Assembly (NCBI GenBank): GCA_965238025.1
Contig: OZ250162.1
Location: forward strand, 1,302,001 to 1,366,000
DNA: 64,000 nt
Source: Pelagihabitans sp965238025
Lineage (GTDB): Bacteria; Bacteroidota; Bacteroidia; Flavobacteriales; Flavobacteriaceae
Direction: 5' to 3'
Positions 63,121 through 64,000 of the stretch are shown here, one piece after another. Under the pieces are notes generated by a model, which saw only the letters and a program-made list of their open reading frames with translations, did no database searches and was not told where the DNA came from. The position numbers and the translations under genes are program-made. Numbering within the stretch: the first letter of the stretch is position 1; each line of letters starts with the position of its first letter.

Positions 63121-64000
63121 ATGTATAGAAGCCATACTTGCGAACAATTACGCGAATCTAATATCAATCAAAAAGTCACGCTATCGGGGTGGGTACATAA
63201 GACCCGTGATAAAGGTTTTGTTGCATGGGTAGATCTGCGCGATCGCTATGGTATTACGCAATTGGTGTTCGATCAGGACCGTACCTCTTCAAAATTATTG
63301 GAGCAGGCAAGAGGTTTAGGTCGCGAATTTGTAATTCAAGTAAAGGGAACGGTTATAGAACGAGCTTCCAAGAACCCGAATATGCTTACAGGAAATATAG
63401 AGGTTTTGGTAGAGGAACTTATTGTTTTGAACGAATCAAAAACGCCACCATTTACAATTGAGGACGAAACTGACGGCGGAGAGGACATTCGTATGAAATA
63501 CCGCTATCTGGATATCCGTAGGAATCCCGTAAAAGACAGCCTTATTTTTAGAAGTAAGGTAACTATGGAAGTTAGAAAGTATCTTTCTCAAGAGGGATTT
63601 ATAGAGGTAGAAACTCCTTATTTAATAAAATCAACTCCCGAAGGTGCTCGGGATTTTGTTGTGCCCAGTCGTATGAACGAAGGGCAGTTTTATGCCTTGC
63701 CACAATCGCCACAAACTTTTAAGCAACTACTGATGGTGGGTGGATTGGACAAGTACTTTCAGATCGTAAAGTGCTTTAGGGATGAGGATTTACGGGCAGA
63801 CAGGCAACCAGAATTTACGCAGATAGATTGTGAAATGGCATTCGTTGAACAAGAGGATATCTTGAATGCCTTTGAAGGCTTGACCAAATATTTGCTCAAA
63901 GAAATTAATGGTGTTGAAGCAGAAGATTTCCCAAGAATTACCTATGATGAAGCCATGAAACGCTATGGCAACGATAAACCGGATATTCGGTTTGGGATGG
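63121..64000 (+). CDS. aspS: aspartyl-tRNA synthetase, 3' end beyond window
   Basis: First 293 codons, open to the window edge. N-terminal OB-fold anticodon domain (VTLSGWVHKTRDKGFVAWVDLRDRYGITQLVF), then class II catalytic core with EVETPYLIKSTPEGARDFVVPSR, LPQSPQTFKQLLMV and motif 2 FRDEDLRADRQPEFTQID. Charges tRNA-Asp. Essential housekeeping gene; nothing unusual in the visible part. Confidence 0.95.
   Translation, partial: MYRSHTCEQLRESNINQKVTLSGWVHKTRDKGFVAWVDLRDRYGITQLVFDQDRTSSKLLEQARGLGREFVIQVKGTVIERASKNPNMLTGNIEVLVEELIVLNESKTPPFTIEDETDGGEDIRMKYRYLDIRRNPVKDSLIFRSKVTMEVRKYLSQEGFIEVETPYLIKSTPEGARDFVVPSRMNEGQFYALPQSPQTFKQLLMVGGLDKYFQIVKCFRDEDLRADRQPEFTQIDCEMAFVEQEDILNAFEGLTKYLLKEINGVEAEDFPRITYDEAMKRYGNDKPDIRFGM

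Noticed and set aside
1..64000. CRISPR arrays, transposase genes, prophage genes or rRNA
   Set aside because: I looked for regular spaced repeats, transposase and integrase motifs and rRNA sequence and found none.

Overview
The window looks like a chromosome segment of a marine flavobacterium (Bacteroidota, Flavobacteriaceae; genus not resolved). Reasons: AT-rich sequence, Bacteroidota-type promoters (TTG near -33 and TAnnTTTG near -7), lipoprotein signals, PKD and CBM-like surface proteins, Y_Y_Y/LuxR sensor-regulators, DUF5916 and CarboxypepD_reg-like proteins, and many TonB-dependent receptors.

Left part (1-28.9 kb): a large beta-1,3/1,6-glucan (laminarin-type) utilisation locus. A leftward operon encodes a clan GH-A glycosidase domain fused to a predicted outer-membrane beta-barrel, an Ig-like glycan-binding lipoprotein, a GH16 laminarinase lipoprotein and a 1017-residue PKD/CBM lipoprotein. 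A second PKD/CBM paralogue follows a terminator and runs off the left edge. A divergently transcribed propeller/Y_Y_Y/LuxR-type membrane regulator sits next to them. A rightward operon then encodes a sugar porter, a large GH94/GH149-like phosphorylase (probably acting on beta-1,3-oligoglucans), a GH17 lipoprotein, a GH30 lipoprotein, a GPH-type MFS transporter and two signal-less GH17 enzymes. After a terminator come a second GPH transporter and a GH1 beta-glucosidase. Inferred flow: surface cutting by GH16 and the barrel-fused enzyme, periplasmic trimming by lipoprotein GH17 and GH30, MFS import, then cytoplasmic GH17, GH1 and phosphorolysis. No SusC/SusD pair is visible here. A CCTATACA motif recurs around the regulator and before the porter operon.

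Middle (28.9-34.4 kb): a GIY-YIG remnant, an intact tRNA-Asn and a second tRNA-Asn copy broken by two palindromic hairpins; then rseP, a SCO1/SenC copper chaperone, and feoA-feoB with a 48-residue Cys-rich membrane peptide.

Right-middle (34.5-52.9 kb): a CarboxypepD_reg-like protein; an ECF sigma/anti-sigma pair (the anti-sigma carries HEAT-like repeats) with two DUF4097-like exported proteins and a DUF5916 barrel protein; small genes including a HEXXH protein; an S9 peptidase; a DtxR-type regulator with a ZIP transporter, divergent from a TonB-dependent receptor across a shared operator; a polyprenyl synthase; and a second ECF sigma factor with a small membrane protein.

Right end (53.0-64 kb): a TetR-controlled tolC/adaptor/RND efflux operon interrupted by an S23-type four-helix-bundle gene, a TonB-dependent receptor, and the start of aspS running off the window.
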